A stretch of 19,315 bases of DNA from an uncultured Oscillospiraceae bacterium (GCA_910588635.1 CAJUPW010000037.1:1-19315), one strand, 5' to 3'; positions 8,111-15,542 are shown, counted from the stretch's first letter. Notes: generated from the letters alone by a model not told the origin. Made by a program: numbers and translations.

Positions 8111-9781
8111 ATGGAGGAAAAGAAGCTGATAAAAGTCACCGTGGGAGGGGAGGAGCGCGCCTACCCCGACGGGACGCCCTACCGCGCCGTGGCTGCTGAT
8201 TTTCAGGACCGCTGCCCCTATGACATCCTGCTGGTCAACCGGGACGGCAAGCTCTGTGAGCTGCACAAACCCCTGGACCGGGACTGCTCCCTGAAAATGG
8301 TCACCGCCCAGGACAAGCCGGGCATCCAGACCTATGAGCGCAGCGCGGTATTTCTCATGCTGAAGGCCTTCTACGATGTGGCGGGCCGGGAAAACGTGGA
8401 GCGCGTCTCGGTGGAGTACTCCCTCAGCAGCGCTCTGTTCTGTCTGGCCTGGGGCAGCTTTACCCTGGATCAGGCCCTCCTGGACCGGGTGGAGGAGCGG
8501 ATGCGGGAGCTGTCCGCCCAGGCCCTTCCCATCGAGAAGCGGTCTGTCTCCACCGACGACGCCATGGAGCTGTTCCGCCAGGCCGGGCTGGTCCACAAGG
8601 CCGATCTGCTCAGCTTCCGGATCAACTCCCGGGTCAATATCTACTCTCTGGACGGCTTTTTGGACTACTTCTACGGCTACATGGCCCCCGACACGGGCTA
8701 CATCCGCTGCTTTAAGCTGGAGCTGTTCGAAAACGGCTTTATCCTCCGCCTGCCCACCCAGAAGAACCCCAACGAGCTGGGGGAGTTCAAGCCCTCCATC
8801 AAGGTATTCCGGGAGCTGCATCAGTCCACCCTCCGCTCCCAGGCGCTGAACGCCTCCAACGTGGCCGAGCTGAATACCACCGTCTCCCAGGGAGGCGTCA
8901 CCCCGCTGATTCTGGCCCATGAGGCCATGATGGAGAAGAAGATCGGCGACATCGCCGCCGAGATTACCTCCCGCAAGGAGGTCCGCTTCGTCATGATCGC
9001 CGGCCCCTCCTCCTCAGGCAAGACCACCTTCTCCCACCGGCTGTCCACCCAGCTGACGGCCTGCGGCCTGCGGCCCCACGCCATCGCCACCGACAACTAC
9101 TTTGTCAACCGGGAGGACACCCCCCGGGACGAGGACGGCAACTACGACTTCGAGGGCCTGGGCGCCATGGACGTGGAGCAGTTCAACACGGACATGGTCC
9201 GCCTGCTGAACGGCGAGACGGTGGAGCTGCCCACCTTCAACTTCAAGAAGGGGATGCGGGAGTACAACGGCAACTTCCTCACTCTGGGAGAGGGGGACGT
9301 GCTGGTCATTGAGGGCATCCACTGCCTCAACGATCAGTTCACCCACGCACTGCCTCGCGAGAGCAAATTTAAAATTTATATCAGCTGCCTGACCACCCTG
9401 AATATTGACGACCACAACCGCATCCCCACCACCGACGCCCGCCTCCTGCGGCGCATCGAGCGGGACGCCCGGACCCGGGGCTACAGCGCCCAGGCCACCA
9501 TCAAGATGTGGCCCTCCGTCCGCCGGGGGGAGGAGAACAATATCTTCCCCTATCAGGACAGCGCGGACATGATCTTCAACTCGGCGCTGATCTACGAGAC
9601 GGCCCTGTTGAAGGCCTATGTGCAGCCTCTGCTCTTCGGCGTCCCCCGGGACAGCGAGGAGTATATCGAGGCCAAGCGCCTGCTGAAATTCCTCAACTAC
9701 TTCCTGCCCATCCCCGCGGACGACGTGCCCAAGACCTCCCTTCTGCGGGAGTTCATCGGCGGGGGCTGCTATCAGGTTTGA
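8111..9781 (+). CDS. TGS/ThrRS-like domain fused to a uridine kinase/phosphoribulokinase-type P-loop domain
   Basis: A 556-aa cytoplasmic protein of the TGS-nucleoside-kinase family. Residues 1-60 form a TGS-like domain. Residues about 65-235 resemble the threonyl-tRNA synthetase second domain. Residues about 290-500 form a uridine kinase/phosphoribulokinase P-loop domain with Walker A GPSSSGKTTF (298-307), a DNYFVNREDTP segment, DYDFE-type NYDFEGLGAMD, and DVLVIEGIH as Walker B/lid base. The expected activity is ATP-dependent phosphorylation of a nucleoside or similar acceptor; the true substrate is not known to me. AGGAGG lies 9 nt before the ATG. It follows the solute-binding gene by 36 nt with no terminator between, so it is probably in the same operon, though a functional link is uncertain. 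Confidence 0.85.
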   Translation: MEEKKLIKVTVGGEERAYPDGTPYRAVAADFQDRCPYDILLVNRDGKLCELHKPLDRDCSLKMVTAQDKPGIQTYERSAVFLMLKAFYDVAGRENVERVSVEYSLSSALFCLAWGSFTLDQALLDRVEERMRELSAQALPIEKRSVSTDDAMELFRQAGLVHKADLLSFRINSRVNIYSLDGFLDYFYGYMAPDTGYIRCFKLELFENGFILRLPTQKNPNELGEFKPSIKVFRELHQSTLRSQALNASNVAELNTTVSQGGVTPLILAHEAMMEKKIGDIAAEITSRKEVRFVMIAGPSSSGKTTFSHRLSTQLTACGLRPHAIATDNYFVNREDTPRDEDGNYDFEGLGAMDVEQFNTDMVRLLNGETVELPTFNFKKGMREYNGNFLTLGEGDVLVIEGIHCLNDQFTHALPRESKFKIYISCLTTLNIDDHNRIPTTDARLLRRIERDARTRGYSAQATIKMWPSVRRGEENNIFPYQDSADMIFNSALIYETALLKAYVQPLLFGVPRDSEEYIEAKRLLKFLNYFLPIPADDVPKTSLLREFIGGGCYQV

Positions 9782-9809
9782 CAGACCCCAGCCTCCCCCG
9801 CAGACAAAA

Positions 9810-9836
9810 CCGCCCCGCGCTTTTGGCGCGGGGCGG
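9810..9836. terminator. Bidirectional terminator between convergent genes
   Basis: Perfect 11-bp stem CCGCCCCGCGC (9810-9820) / GCGCGGGGCGG (9826-9836) with loop TTTTG. On the plus strand it is followed by a loose T-rich TACGTTTCCGTT; on the minus strand by TTTTGTCTG. It lies between the converging kinase (ends 9781) and CdaR-like gene (ends 9847) and can serve both. Confidence 0.85.
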
Positions 9837-9846
9837 TACGTTTCCG

Positions 9847-10938
9847 TTAAGATTCGATTCCCCGGGAGATGAGGTACTTTTTGACCATCAGCGCCACCTT
9901 AAAGGTAATGGCGTCGTCGAACTCCCGCAGGTCCAGGCCGGTGAGCTTCTTGATCTTCTCCAGCCGGTACACCAGGGTGTTCCGGTGGACGAAGAGCTTC
10001 CGGGCAGTTTCGGACACGTTCAGGTTGTTCTCAAAGAACTTGTTGATGGTAAGCAAGGTCTCCTGATCCAGGGCGTCGATGGGACTCTTCTTAAAAACCT
10101 CCTGGAGGAACATCTGGCACAGGATGGTGGGCAGCTGGTAAATCAGCCGGCCGATGCCCAGATTCTCGTAATTGATGACGGTCTTTTCCGTGTCAAACAC
10201 CTTGCCTACGTCGATGGCCACCCCGGCCTCCTTGTAGGCCCGGGCCAGGTCCCGGATGTGGGGCACAACGGTACCGATGCCCACCACCACCTTGACCCCC
10301 AGCTCCTGGGTGACGGCGGTGACAATCTGCTTGGCGATCTTGCCCAGATCCTTAGCGTCCGCCCCCTCGGGCAGCTGCTTGATAAGGGCCACGTCGGTCT
10401 CGTTGATGGAAATAACAAAGTCGGTCTGCTTGTCCGGGAACAGATTCTGGATCACGTCGATGGCCGACACGTCGCCGGGGCCCAGCTGGCGGACCAGGAA
10501 AGCGGCCCGGGGCACCTCGGAGACGAAGTGGAGCTCCTTGGCCTGGGTATAGATATCCCCAAGGAGGATATTGTCGGAGATGATATTTTTGACGAAGGTG
10601 GCCTTGTCGTGCTTCTCCTCATAGTAGGCCTTTGCGCCGTTGAAAGCCACCACGGCCATGGCGCACAGGGAGGCGGCCATCTCGTCCTCGCCCTTGACGA
10701 AGGCGGCGTAGTCGAACTGAGCGCCCCAGCCCGTCAGAGGCTTGAAGGTGCGGCCCTCGAAACGGGCCAGATTATTTTCCGCGCTGTTGATGGCAGCCGC
10801 CGCTCCGGGCCAGTGCTCGCCGATGCAGGTCAGTTCGCTGCACGCGACCACGATCCCCTCTGCGTCTATCACTCCCACCGTGCGGCTGATGCTGTCTTTC
10901 ATTTGGAGTACGACACCTTGGAACATCCTGCTTGACAC
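9847..10938 (-). CDS. CdaR/PucR-type sugar diacid regulator
   Basis: A 363-aa cytoplasmic transcription regulator. The N-terminal part (about 1-135) matches the sugar-diacid recognition domain, with GVIDAEGIVVACSE near the start. The middle resembles the degenerate GGDEF-like region seen in this family. The C-terminal 70 residues carry the PucR-type helix-turn-helix (LLTINKFFENNLNVSETARK then LFVHRNTLVYRLEKIKKLTG). GTG 10938 is chosen because AGGAGGG lies 6 nt before it. The frame is open to 11007, but that segment covers the promoter. No glycerate or diacid catabolic gene adjoins it, so the ligand named after the family is only a guess here. It is likely autoregulated, given the palindromes in its promoter. 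Confidence 0.88.
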   Translation of the reverse strand: MSSRMFQGVVLQMKDSISRTVGVIDAEGIVVACSELTCIGEHWPGAAAAINSAENNLARFEGRTFKPLTGWGAQFDYAAFVKGEDEMAASLCAMAVVAFNGAKAYYEEKHDKATFVKNIISDNILLGDIYTQAKELHFVSEVPRAAFLVRQLGPGDVSAIDVIQNLFPDKQTDFVISINETDVALIKQLPEGADAKDLGKIAKQIVTAVTQELGVKVVVGIGTVVPHIRDLARAYKEAGVAIDVGKVFDTEKTVINYENLGIGRLIYQLPTILCQMFLQEVFKKSPIDALDQETLLTINKFFENNLNVSETARKLFVHRNTLVYRLEKIKKLTGLDLREFDDAITFKVALMVKKYLISRGIES

Positions 10939-10961
10939 AGCGATCCCTCCTACACAATTTT

Positions 10962-10978
10962 TGTAAGTCCTTCTTACA
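10962..10978. promoter_or_regulatory. Inverted repeat at the start region of the CdaR-like gene (candidate operator)
   Basis: Perfect arms TGTAAG (10962-10967) and CTTACA (10973-10978) with a 5-nt centre, just downstream of the -10 box on the minus strand. A second palindrome, GGGTATACCC (10986-10995), lies in the -10/-35 spacer. Their position fits binding sites for an autoregulator; binding is not shown. Confidence 0.45.
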
Positions 10979-11007
10979 TTATAACGGGTATACCCTCTGT
11001 TTGGCAA
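10978..11007 (-). promoter_or_regulatory. Promoter of the CdaR-like gene
   Basis: On the minus strand TTGCCA (complement of 11002-11007), 18-nt spacer, TATAAT (complement of 10978-10983). An A-rich stretch directly upstream of the -35 (complement of about 11010-11030, with runs of 6 and 7 A) looks like an UP element. The 10939-11061 gap holds this promoter plus AT-rich sequence in which I see no clear terminator for the pseudouridine synthase gene. Confidence 0.78.
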
Positions 11008-11061
11008 GAGTTTTTTTCTAATTTTTTGTTCAAATCGACTAAATCTTTAGAAAATGTTCTC

Positions 11062-11766
11062 TCACCCGCGCAGTTCCGCCCGCTCCCGCGGGGTCAAAAA
11101 CCGCCATTGGCCGGGTTTCAGTCCCCCGTCCAGGGTCAGGGGACCCATCCTCAGCCGGTGGAGGGCGCGCACCGGCTTGCCCCGGGCGGCCAGCATCCGC
11201 TTCACCTGGTGGTACTTGCCCTCCCGCAAGGTGACCAGACAGGCCGACCCGTCCCCCAGAGGCTCCAGACCGGCGGGAAGGCAGACCGTCCCGTCCCCCA
11301 GCACCAGACCGGCAGCCAGGGCGGCCACGTCCCTGCCGTCCACGCGCCCCTCCACCTCCGCCCGGTAAACCTTGTCCACATGCTTTTTGGGGGAGAGCAG
11401 CTCGTGGGCCAGCGCCCCATCGTCGGTGAGCAGCAGCAGTCCGGTGGTGTCCTTATCCAGCCGCCCCACCGGAAACAGCCCTCGCTTCTTCAGCTCGGGC
11501 GGGAGCAGGTCCAGCACCGTGGGCTGATTTTTGTCCTCGGTGGCGGAGAGCAGCCCCGCCGGCTTGTAGAGCATCACATAGACAAAGGGGGCGCAGTCCA
11601 CCTCCGCCCCGTCCACCGTAAGGCAAACGGCGGCGAGGTCCGCTTTCTCCTCCGGCTTTTGGACAGTCCGCCCGTCCGCCAGCACCCTGCCCTGCCGGAC
11701 CAGCTCCTTCACTTCCTTCCGGCTCCACCGCCCGGTGGCGCTGAGCAGCTTGTCGATGCGCTCCAT
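11062..11766 (-). CDS. RsuA/RluB-family rRNA pseudouridine synthase
   Basis: A 234-aa enzyme that isomerises a specific uridine in rRNA to pseudouridine. An N-terminal S4 RNA-binding domain (about 1-58, starting MERIDKLLSATGRWSRKEV) is followed by the catalytic domain. That domain has YKPAGLLSATED, the family motif GRLDKDTTGLLLLTDDG with catalytic D104, KVYRAEVEG and the EGKYHQVKRMLAARGKPV segment. ATG 11766 gives the usual S4 start and has GGGGGGAG close in front; an in-frame ATG at 11787 is the alternative. It could modify 16S or 23S rRNA; the subgroup cannot be fixed by eye. It is transcribed divergently from the DUF4830 gene. Confidence 0.92.
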   Translation of the reverse strand: MERIDKLLSATGRWSRKEVKELVRQGRVLADGRTVQKPEEKADLAAVCLTVDGAEVDCAPFVYVMLYKPAGLLSATEDKNQPTVLDLLPPELKKRGLFPVGRLDKDTTGLLLLTDDGALAHELLSPKKHVDKVYRAEVEGRVDGRDVAALAAGLVLGDGTVCLPAGLEPLGDGSACLVTLREGKYHQVKRMLAARGKPVRALHRLRMGPLTLDGGLKPGQWRFLTPRERAELRG

Positions 11767-11843
11767 GCGCTCCCCCCCATCATTCATATTCCGCGCCCTC
11801 TCCGCATAGGGTAAACCATACCCAACGGAAGGAGATATGCGCT

Positions 11844-12320
11844 GTGTTGATTGTGACCGCGAAAATGCCCAAACGGAAGCTGTCGCTGGGAGTGGCGGCG
11901 GCAGCCCTGCTGTGCTGCTGCGCCATCGCCCTGAACTTCGGCCAGGCCATTGACCGGGAGGCCTCCGCCTCCGCCTTGCCCAACCCCAAGGGGGTCAGGT
12001 CCAACCAGGACCGGGTGGACTACCTGTCCGCCTACGGCTGGCAGGTCAGCGGCGAACCCGTCGCCACCCAGGAGCTGCTCATCCCCGAGGAGATGGACGA
12101 CAGCTACACCGAGTATCTGGCCCTCCAGAACGGCCAGGGCTTCGACCTGCAAAAGTACGCCGGCAAGCGGGTGAAGCGCTACACCTACGAGGTGCTCAAC
12201 TACCCCACCGGTGAAACGGGGGTCCAGGCCAACCTGCTCATCTGCAAAAACACCGTGGTGGGCGGCGAGGTCCTCTCCCCACGGCTGGACGGCTTTCTCC
12301 ACGGGCTTGCCATGCCGTAG
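11844..12320 (+). CDS. DUF4830-type secreted or membrane-anchored protein
   Basis: A 158-aa protein with a basic N-terminus and one hydrophobic segment at about residues 13-33 (signal peptide or anchor, with a run of three cysteines). A C-terminal domain follows whose pattern YLSAYGW..., ELLIPEEMDDSYTEYLALQ, GFDLQKYAGKRVKRYTYEV and LDGFLHGL matches what I recall as DUF4830 of clostridia. Function is unknown. The GTG start at 11844 has AAGGAG 9 nt upstream. An overlapping ATG at 11837 is out of frame and rejected. It stands alone, divergent from the pseudouridine synthase and convergent with mscS. The 27-bp gap after it has no clear terminator. Confidence 0.75.
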   Translation: MLIVTAKMPKRKLSLGVAAAALLCCCAIALNFGQAIDREASASALPNPKGVRSNQDRVDYLSAYGWQVSGEPVATQELLIPEEMDDSYTEYLALQNGQGFDLQKYAGKRVKRYTYEVLNYPTGETGVQANLLICKNTVVGGEVLSPRLDGFLHGLAMP

Positions 12321-12347
12321 AAAGCGGGCCTGCCAGGACCGCGGCCT

Positions 12348-13172
12348 CTACTTCTCCACAATATGCACGTTGAGGTGGTCGTAGGTCATCTCCACCCCGT
12401 GGCGGGCAAAGGACTCCCGCACTCCCTCAATGAGGGCGTAGTACACATTCCAGTAGTCTCCGGCGGAGGTCCACAGGCGGACCAGATACTGGATGCTGCT
12501 GGACTGGTACTCCGACAGATAGACCGCCGGAGCCGGGTCGCCCAGGATGCCGGGAACGGCGGCCAGAGTCTCCTCAATGGCGGCGCGCACCTGTGCGGTG
12601 GGCGCGTCGTAGGAGGCGGTAAAGTTCAGGTCCATCCGCCGCTTTCCCAGGACGTTGTAGTTGATAATCTTAGCCGCCGAGAGCTGGCTGTTGGGCACGA
12701 AAATTTCCTTGTTGTCCGGAGTGATGAACGTGGTATAGGACAGGGTGACCCCGGCGATGGTGCCGCTGACGCCGTCCGCCTCCACATAGTCCCCCGGCGA
12801 AAAGGGCTTGGTCACCAGCAGCACCAGTCCGCCCGCCAGATTGGACAGCGTATTTTGAAGGGCCAGGGACACCGCCAGCCCCGCCACGCTGAGCATGGCG
12901 ATGATGGAGGTAGCCTTGACGCCCAGAGTCTCGGCCAGCATCAGGGCCAGCAGGAACCAGAGAAACACGTTCAGAGCGGTGTGAATGTAGCTCTTGATGG
13001 CCGCAACCGACTTGCTCTGGTCCAGCAGCCGGTCCGCCATGCGCATCAGCAGCCGGATGACCAGCCAGCCCACCAGCACCATCACCGCCACCCGCAGCAG
13101 CGACCACAGGGTCAGATTATCTATTCCCAGGGCGCTCCCCGCCGTCTTGATCAGGCTCTGTATCGTATCCAT
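12348..13172 (-). CDS. mscS: MscS-family small-conductance mechanosensitive channel
   Basis: A 274-aa channel that releases solutes on hypo-osmotic shock. Three membrane segments lie at about 25-43, 64-85 and 87-112. The last is the pore-lining, Gly/Ala-rich TM3 (SIIAMLSVAGLAVSLALQNTL), followed by the family signature GGLVLLVTKPFSPGDYVEADGVSGTI and the cytoplasmic beta and alpha/beta domains. The length fits the core family (E. coli MscS is 286 aa). The ATG is preceded by GAAGGAGG at 6 nt. It starts only 17 nt after a strong terminator that ends mreB transcription, so it depends on readthrough or an unseen promoter within mreB. Confidence 0.93.
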   Translation of the reverse strand: MDTIQSLIKTAGSALGIDNLTLWSLLRVAVMVLVGWLVIRLLMRMADRLLDQSKSVAAIKSYIHTALNVFLWFLLALMLAETLGVKATSIIAMLSVAGLAVSLALQNTLSNLAGGLVLLVTKPFSPGDYVEADGVSGTIAGVTLSYTTFITPDNKEIFVPNSQLSAAKIINYNVLGKRRMDLNFTASYDAPTAQVRAAIEETLAAVPGILGDPAPAVYLSEYQSSSIQYLVRLWTSAGDYWNVYYALIEGVRESFARHGVEMTYDHLNVHIVEK

Positions 13173-13189
13173 AGCGGTCCTCCTTCTGA

Positions 13190-13218
13190 AAAACAGCCGG
13201 CCAGAGGCCGGCTGTTTT
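13190..13218 (-). terminator. Strong terminator between mreB and mscS
   Basis: Perfect 13-bp stem AAAACAGCCGGCC (13190-13202) / GGCCGGCTGTTTT (13206-13218) with a 3-nt loop. On the minus strand it is followed by a T run. It begins 3 nt past the mreB stop and ends 17 nt before the mscS start, so it occupies nearly all of the 48-bp gap. Confidence 0.88.
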
Positions 13219-13220
13219 CT

Positions 13221-14252
13221 TTAATAATTCATCTGCTTTCTCCGGGACAGATTCATGGTGCCGTCCTGCATCTGGTCCAGGCTGTCCAGACTCTTGCCGG
13301 TGCCGTAGGCCACGCAGGAGATGGCGTCGTCGGCCACATGGGTCTCAATGCCGGTGTGGGACTGGACCAGCTTGTCGAAGCCCCACAGCAGGGACCCGCC
13401 GCCTGTCATGACGATGCCGTTGGTGGAGATATCGGCCACCAGCTCGGGGGGCGTGCGCTCCAGCACGCCGTGGATGGCCTCCAGAATGGAGCCGGAGGTC
13501 TCCTCAAAGGCCTCGATCATCTCGCTGGAGGTGACGTTGAACACCCGGGGCAGGCCGGTCATCAGGCACCGGCCCTTAATCTCCATAGAGACCTCCTCCG
13601 GCCGGGGGAACACGCAGCCGATCTGGATTTTCAGCTCCTCGGCGGTGCGGTCGCCGATGAGGACGTTGTGCTTGCGGCGAATATACTTGACCACCGCCTC
13701 GTCAAACTTGTCGCCCGCCACCTTGATGGAGGCGGATTCCACCACGCCGCCCAGGGAGATGACGGCGATATCGGCGGTGCCGCCGCCGATGTCCACCACC
13801 ATGTGGCCGTCAGGCTTGGTAATGTCGATGCCCGCACCGATGGCGGCGGCCACCGGCTCCTCGATCAGATAGGCCCGCCGGGCGCCCGCCTGAATGCCGG
13901 CGTCCACCACGGCGCGCTCCTCCACCTCAGTGATGCCCGAGGGCACACAGATCAGCAGGCGGGGCTTGAACAGGGAGAAGGAGGTCACCTTCTTCATAAA
14001 CTCCTTCAGCATCCGCTCGGTCATGTCGTAATCGGAGATGACGCCCTCCCGCAGAGGCCGCATGGCCACGATGTTGCCCGGGGTGCGGCCCAGCATGGCC
14101 TGGGCCTCGGTGCCCACCTTGAGCAGCTTGCCGGTGTTCTTGTCCATGGCCACTACGGAGGGCTCGCGCAGGACCACGCCCTTGTTGCGGATATATACCA
14201 GAACCGAGGCGGTGCCCAGGTCGATGCCGATATCTTTACTGAAGAAACCCAT
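13221..14252 (-). CDS. mreB: MreB/Mbl rod-shape actin homologue
   Basis: A 343-aa bacterial actin that polymerises under the membrane and guides cell-wall synthesis. The nucleotide-binding motifs of the actin/HSP70 fold are visible: DIGIDLGTASVLVY near the start, MVVDIGGGTADIAVISLGG in the middle (phosphate 2), and GIVMTGGGSLLWGFDKL near the C-terminus (adenosine motif). MRPLREGVISDYDMTE and YLIEEPVAAAIGAG are also family-typical. ATG 14252 has AAGGTGG upstream; a GTG at 14264 lies inside that site. It stands alone without mreC or mreD, so it may be an Mbl-type paralogue. It has its own promoter and a terminator. Confidence 0.95.
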   Translation of the reverse strand: MGFFSKDIGIDLGTASVLVYIRNKGVVLREPSVVAMDKNTGKLLKVGTEAQAMLGRTPGNIVAMRPLREGVISDYDMTERMLKEFMKKVTSFSLFKPRLLICVPSGITEVEERAVVDAGIQAGARRAYLIEEPVAAAIGAGIDITKPDGHMVVDIGGGTADIAVISLGGVVESASIKVAGDKFDEAVVKYIRRKHNVLIGDRTAEELKIQIGCVFPRPEEVSMEIKGRCLMTGLPRVFNVTSSEMIEAFEETSGSILEAIHGVLERTPPELVADISTNGIVMTGGGSLLWGFDKLVQSHTGIETHVADDAISCVAYGTGKSLDSLDQMQDGTMNLSRRKQMNY

Positions 14253-14288
14253 GATTTGTTCCACCTTATATTTATTTATTATTTTGTG

Positions 14289-14307
14289 GCCGTCCAGCCC
14301 GGACGGC
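14289..14307. repeat. Hairpin in the mreB 5' leader
   Basis: Perfect 7-bp arms GCCGTCC (14289-14295) and GGACGGC (14301-14307) with a 5-nt loop, in the roughly 65-nt leader between promoter and start codon. It has no T run and is therefore not a terminator. Possibly an mRNA 5' stabiliser. Confidence 0.5.
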
Positions 14308-14325
14308 TCTTAGAGTCCATTTTGT

Positions 14326-14354
14326 ATTATAACCTGAGTGTGGCCGCTTTTCAA
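14326..14354 (-). promoter_or_regulatory. Promoter of mreB
   Basis: On the minus strand TTGAAA (complement of 14349-14354), 17-nt spacer, TATAAT (complement of 14326-14331), about 75 nt before the mreB start. Confidence 0.82.
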
Positions 14355-14392
14355 CCGTTTTTTCCTACAATTTTCGTCTTTTTTTCCGGGAC

Positions 14393-15055
14393 TTACCTGT
14401 CTCCTCTGGCCCGGGCCAGGGTGAGACAGTACACCTGCGCCGCGCCTCCCCGGCGCAGCAGGGCGGCGCACTCGCGGAGGGTGGAGCCCGAGGTGACCAC
14501 GTCGTCCACCAGCACCACCCGCTTCCCCGTCAGGTCGATTCCCGGGGCCAGAGTATAGGCCCCCCGGGCGTTGGCCTGGCGGGCGCTCTCCTCCTCCAGC
14601 TCCGACTGGGGGCCGGTGTTTCTCGTCTTTTTCAGGGCGGGCGCCGCCGGAATGGACAGCAGCCGCCCCACCTCCCGGGCCAGCAGCTCCGCCTGATCGA
14701 AGCCCCGCTTCCGCAGCCGCTTCCCGGACAGGGGCGCCCAGCAGATCAGGTCCGCCCCCTGGGGCAGCCGGCCGCTGAGGCACTGGGCCATCAGGGCGGC
14801 CAGGGGCTTCCCCAGGGCCCGCACCCGGCTGAACTTATACCGGCGGACCGCCCCGGGCACCGCGTCCCGGTAGGCCAGGGGCGAGAAGCAGCCGTCGGTG
14901 AAGCCGATGCTCCGCTCCCCCGCCTTTCCCTCCAGCCAGGGCAGCCTGGGCTGACAGTCCGGACACACCGGCGCGCGGGGATCGTCCAGAATCTTCCGGC
15001 AAAAGGGGCACTTGGGCGGAAAAAGCAGGTCCAGCACCTTTTCCCGGAGGCTCAT
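14393..15055 (-). CDS. comF: ComF-family phosphoribosyltransferase-like protein
   Basis: A 220-aa ComF-like protein, a family required for DNA uptake in competent bacteria and otherwise of unclear biochemistry. The N-terminal zinc finger has C16/C19 (CPFC) and C31/C34 (CPDC). The body has YKFSRVRALG, PLSGKRLRKRGFDQAELLA and the PRPP-binding loop VVLVDDVVTSGST (180-192). Its ATG overlaps the stop of the upstream RHH gene by 4 bp (ATGA), implying translational coupling. No other competence gene is in the window. The 14265-14392 gap behind it contains the mreB promoter; no terminator for comF is evident. Confidence 0.92.
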   Translation of the reverse strand: MSLREKVLDLLFPPKCPFCRKILDDPRAPVCPDCQPRLPWLEGKAGERSIGFTDGCFSPLAYRDAVPGAVRRYKFSRVRALGKPLAALMAQCLSGRLPQGADLICWAPLSGKRLRKRGFDQAELLAREVGRLLSIPAAPALKKTRNTGPQSELEEESARQANARGAYTLAPGIDLTGKRVVLVDDVVTSGSTLRECAALLRRGGAAQVYCLTLARARGDR

Positions 15056-15234
15056 TTCAGCTCGTCCTCCGGGATGGGGCCGTGCTCCTTCTCGAACGCA
15101 CGGATGCAGGATAAAATCAGATAGTAAGCCTGACCATTGATGGTGCGGCCCTCATACTGAGCAATATAACGCAGCTTTTTATGGACCTCCGGATTAACCC
15201 GAAGGCCAATATTCTTGATTTCTTGTTTTTTCAT
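15052..15234 (-). CDS. Small Arc/MetJ-type ribbon-helix-helix protein
   Basis: A 60-aa protein with the ribbon-helix-helix layout. A short strand (IKNIGLRVN) is followed by a helix PEVHKKLRYIAQYEGRT and a second helix INGQAYYLILSCIRAFEKEHG, then an acidic IPEDELK tail. Such proteins bind operator DNA as dimers and are often antitoxins or plasmid/transposon repressors. GGAG lies 8 nt before the ATG. Its stop overlaps the comF start (ATGA). It is about half identical to the next RHH gene upstream; both end in a PIPED/AIPED motif. No toxin gene of a known type II family adjoins it. Confidence 0.75.
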   Translation of the reverse strand: MKKQEIKNIGLRVNPEVHKKLRYIAQYEGRTINGQAYYLILSCIRAFEKEHGPIPEDELK

Positions 15235-15316
15235 ACCTTATGCTCCGTTCTCGGAAGTCTTTTGAGCACATGGTATATTATCTGCAATCTTTTGCTTAAA
15301 TTTGCATGCGTATTAT

Positions 15317-15327
15317 ATGCTTATTAT
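15317..15327 (+). repeat. Left copy of an 11-bp inverted repeat around the second RHH gene
   Basis: ATGCTTATTAT at 15317-15327 covers the stop codon of the second RHH gene. An exact inverted copy lies at 15538-15548, beyond its start. Candidate RHH operator or boundary repeat. Confidence 0.5.
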
Positions 15328-15509
15328 TTGGAACTATCCTCCGGGATAGCCCCGTACTCCTCCTCAAATTCCCGAACGCACTTCCGAATCAACAGCAAGA
15401 CCTGACTGTTCATAGAGCGGCCCTCATATTCCGCAACGTACCGAAACTTGCCGTACAGCTCCTGGTCCATCCGGACGCTTAAAAACTTTATGTCCTTCAA
15501 ATTCCTCAC
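15324..15509 (-). CDS. Second small ribbon-helix-helix protein, paralogue of the downstream gene
   Basis: About 61 aa with strand IKFLSVRMD, helix QELYGKFRYVAEYEGRS, helix MNSQVLLLIRKCVREFEEEYG and tail AIPEDSSK. It aligns without gaps to the 60-aa RHH protein over most of its length. The frame is open to an ATG at 15548, but that would add an atypical MLIISCGYSLSRR segment. The GTG at 15509 aligns best with the paralogue's start, although its binding site (AAGGCGG, 3 nt away) is close; a TTG at 15500 is a further option. The 89-bp gap to the next gene is AT-rich with TATAAT-like elements but no clear -35. Probably a DNA-binding regulator; target unknown. Confidence 0.65.
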   Translation of the reverse strand: MRNLKDIKFLSVRMDQELYGKFRYVAEYEGRSMNSQVLLLIRKCVREFEEEYGAIPEDSSK

Positions 15510-15514
15510 CCGCC

Positions 15515-15542
15515 TTGACAAACTGTATCCGCATGATATAAT
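15515..15542 (+). promoter_or_regulatory. Consensus promoter reading rightward, antisense to the small peptide gene
   Basis: TTGACA (15515-15520), 16-nt spacer, TATAAT (15537-15542). Both hexamers match consensus. No plus-strand gene follows for over 1.1 kb, so any transcript would be non-coding and antisense to the 33-codon gene at 15628-15729. Confidence 0.65.

Noticed and set aside
9508..10935. A 475-codon plus-strand frame spanning the end of the kinase gene and the whole CdaR-like gene
   Set aside because: It runs through a strong bidirectional terminator and overlaps two convergent genes in other frames. No domain is seen.
11039..11050. CTAAATCTTTAG palindrome behind the pseudouridine synthase gene as a terminator
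   Set aside because: Only A/T-rich 5-bp arms with a 2-nt centre; too weak to be an intrinsic terminator.
12363..14558. A 731-codon open frame on the plus strand opposite mscS and mreB
   Set aside because: It is antisense to two well-supported genes and crosses a perfect terminator and a promoter. The H/Q/G/L-rich composition is typical of a shadow frame.
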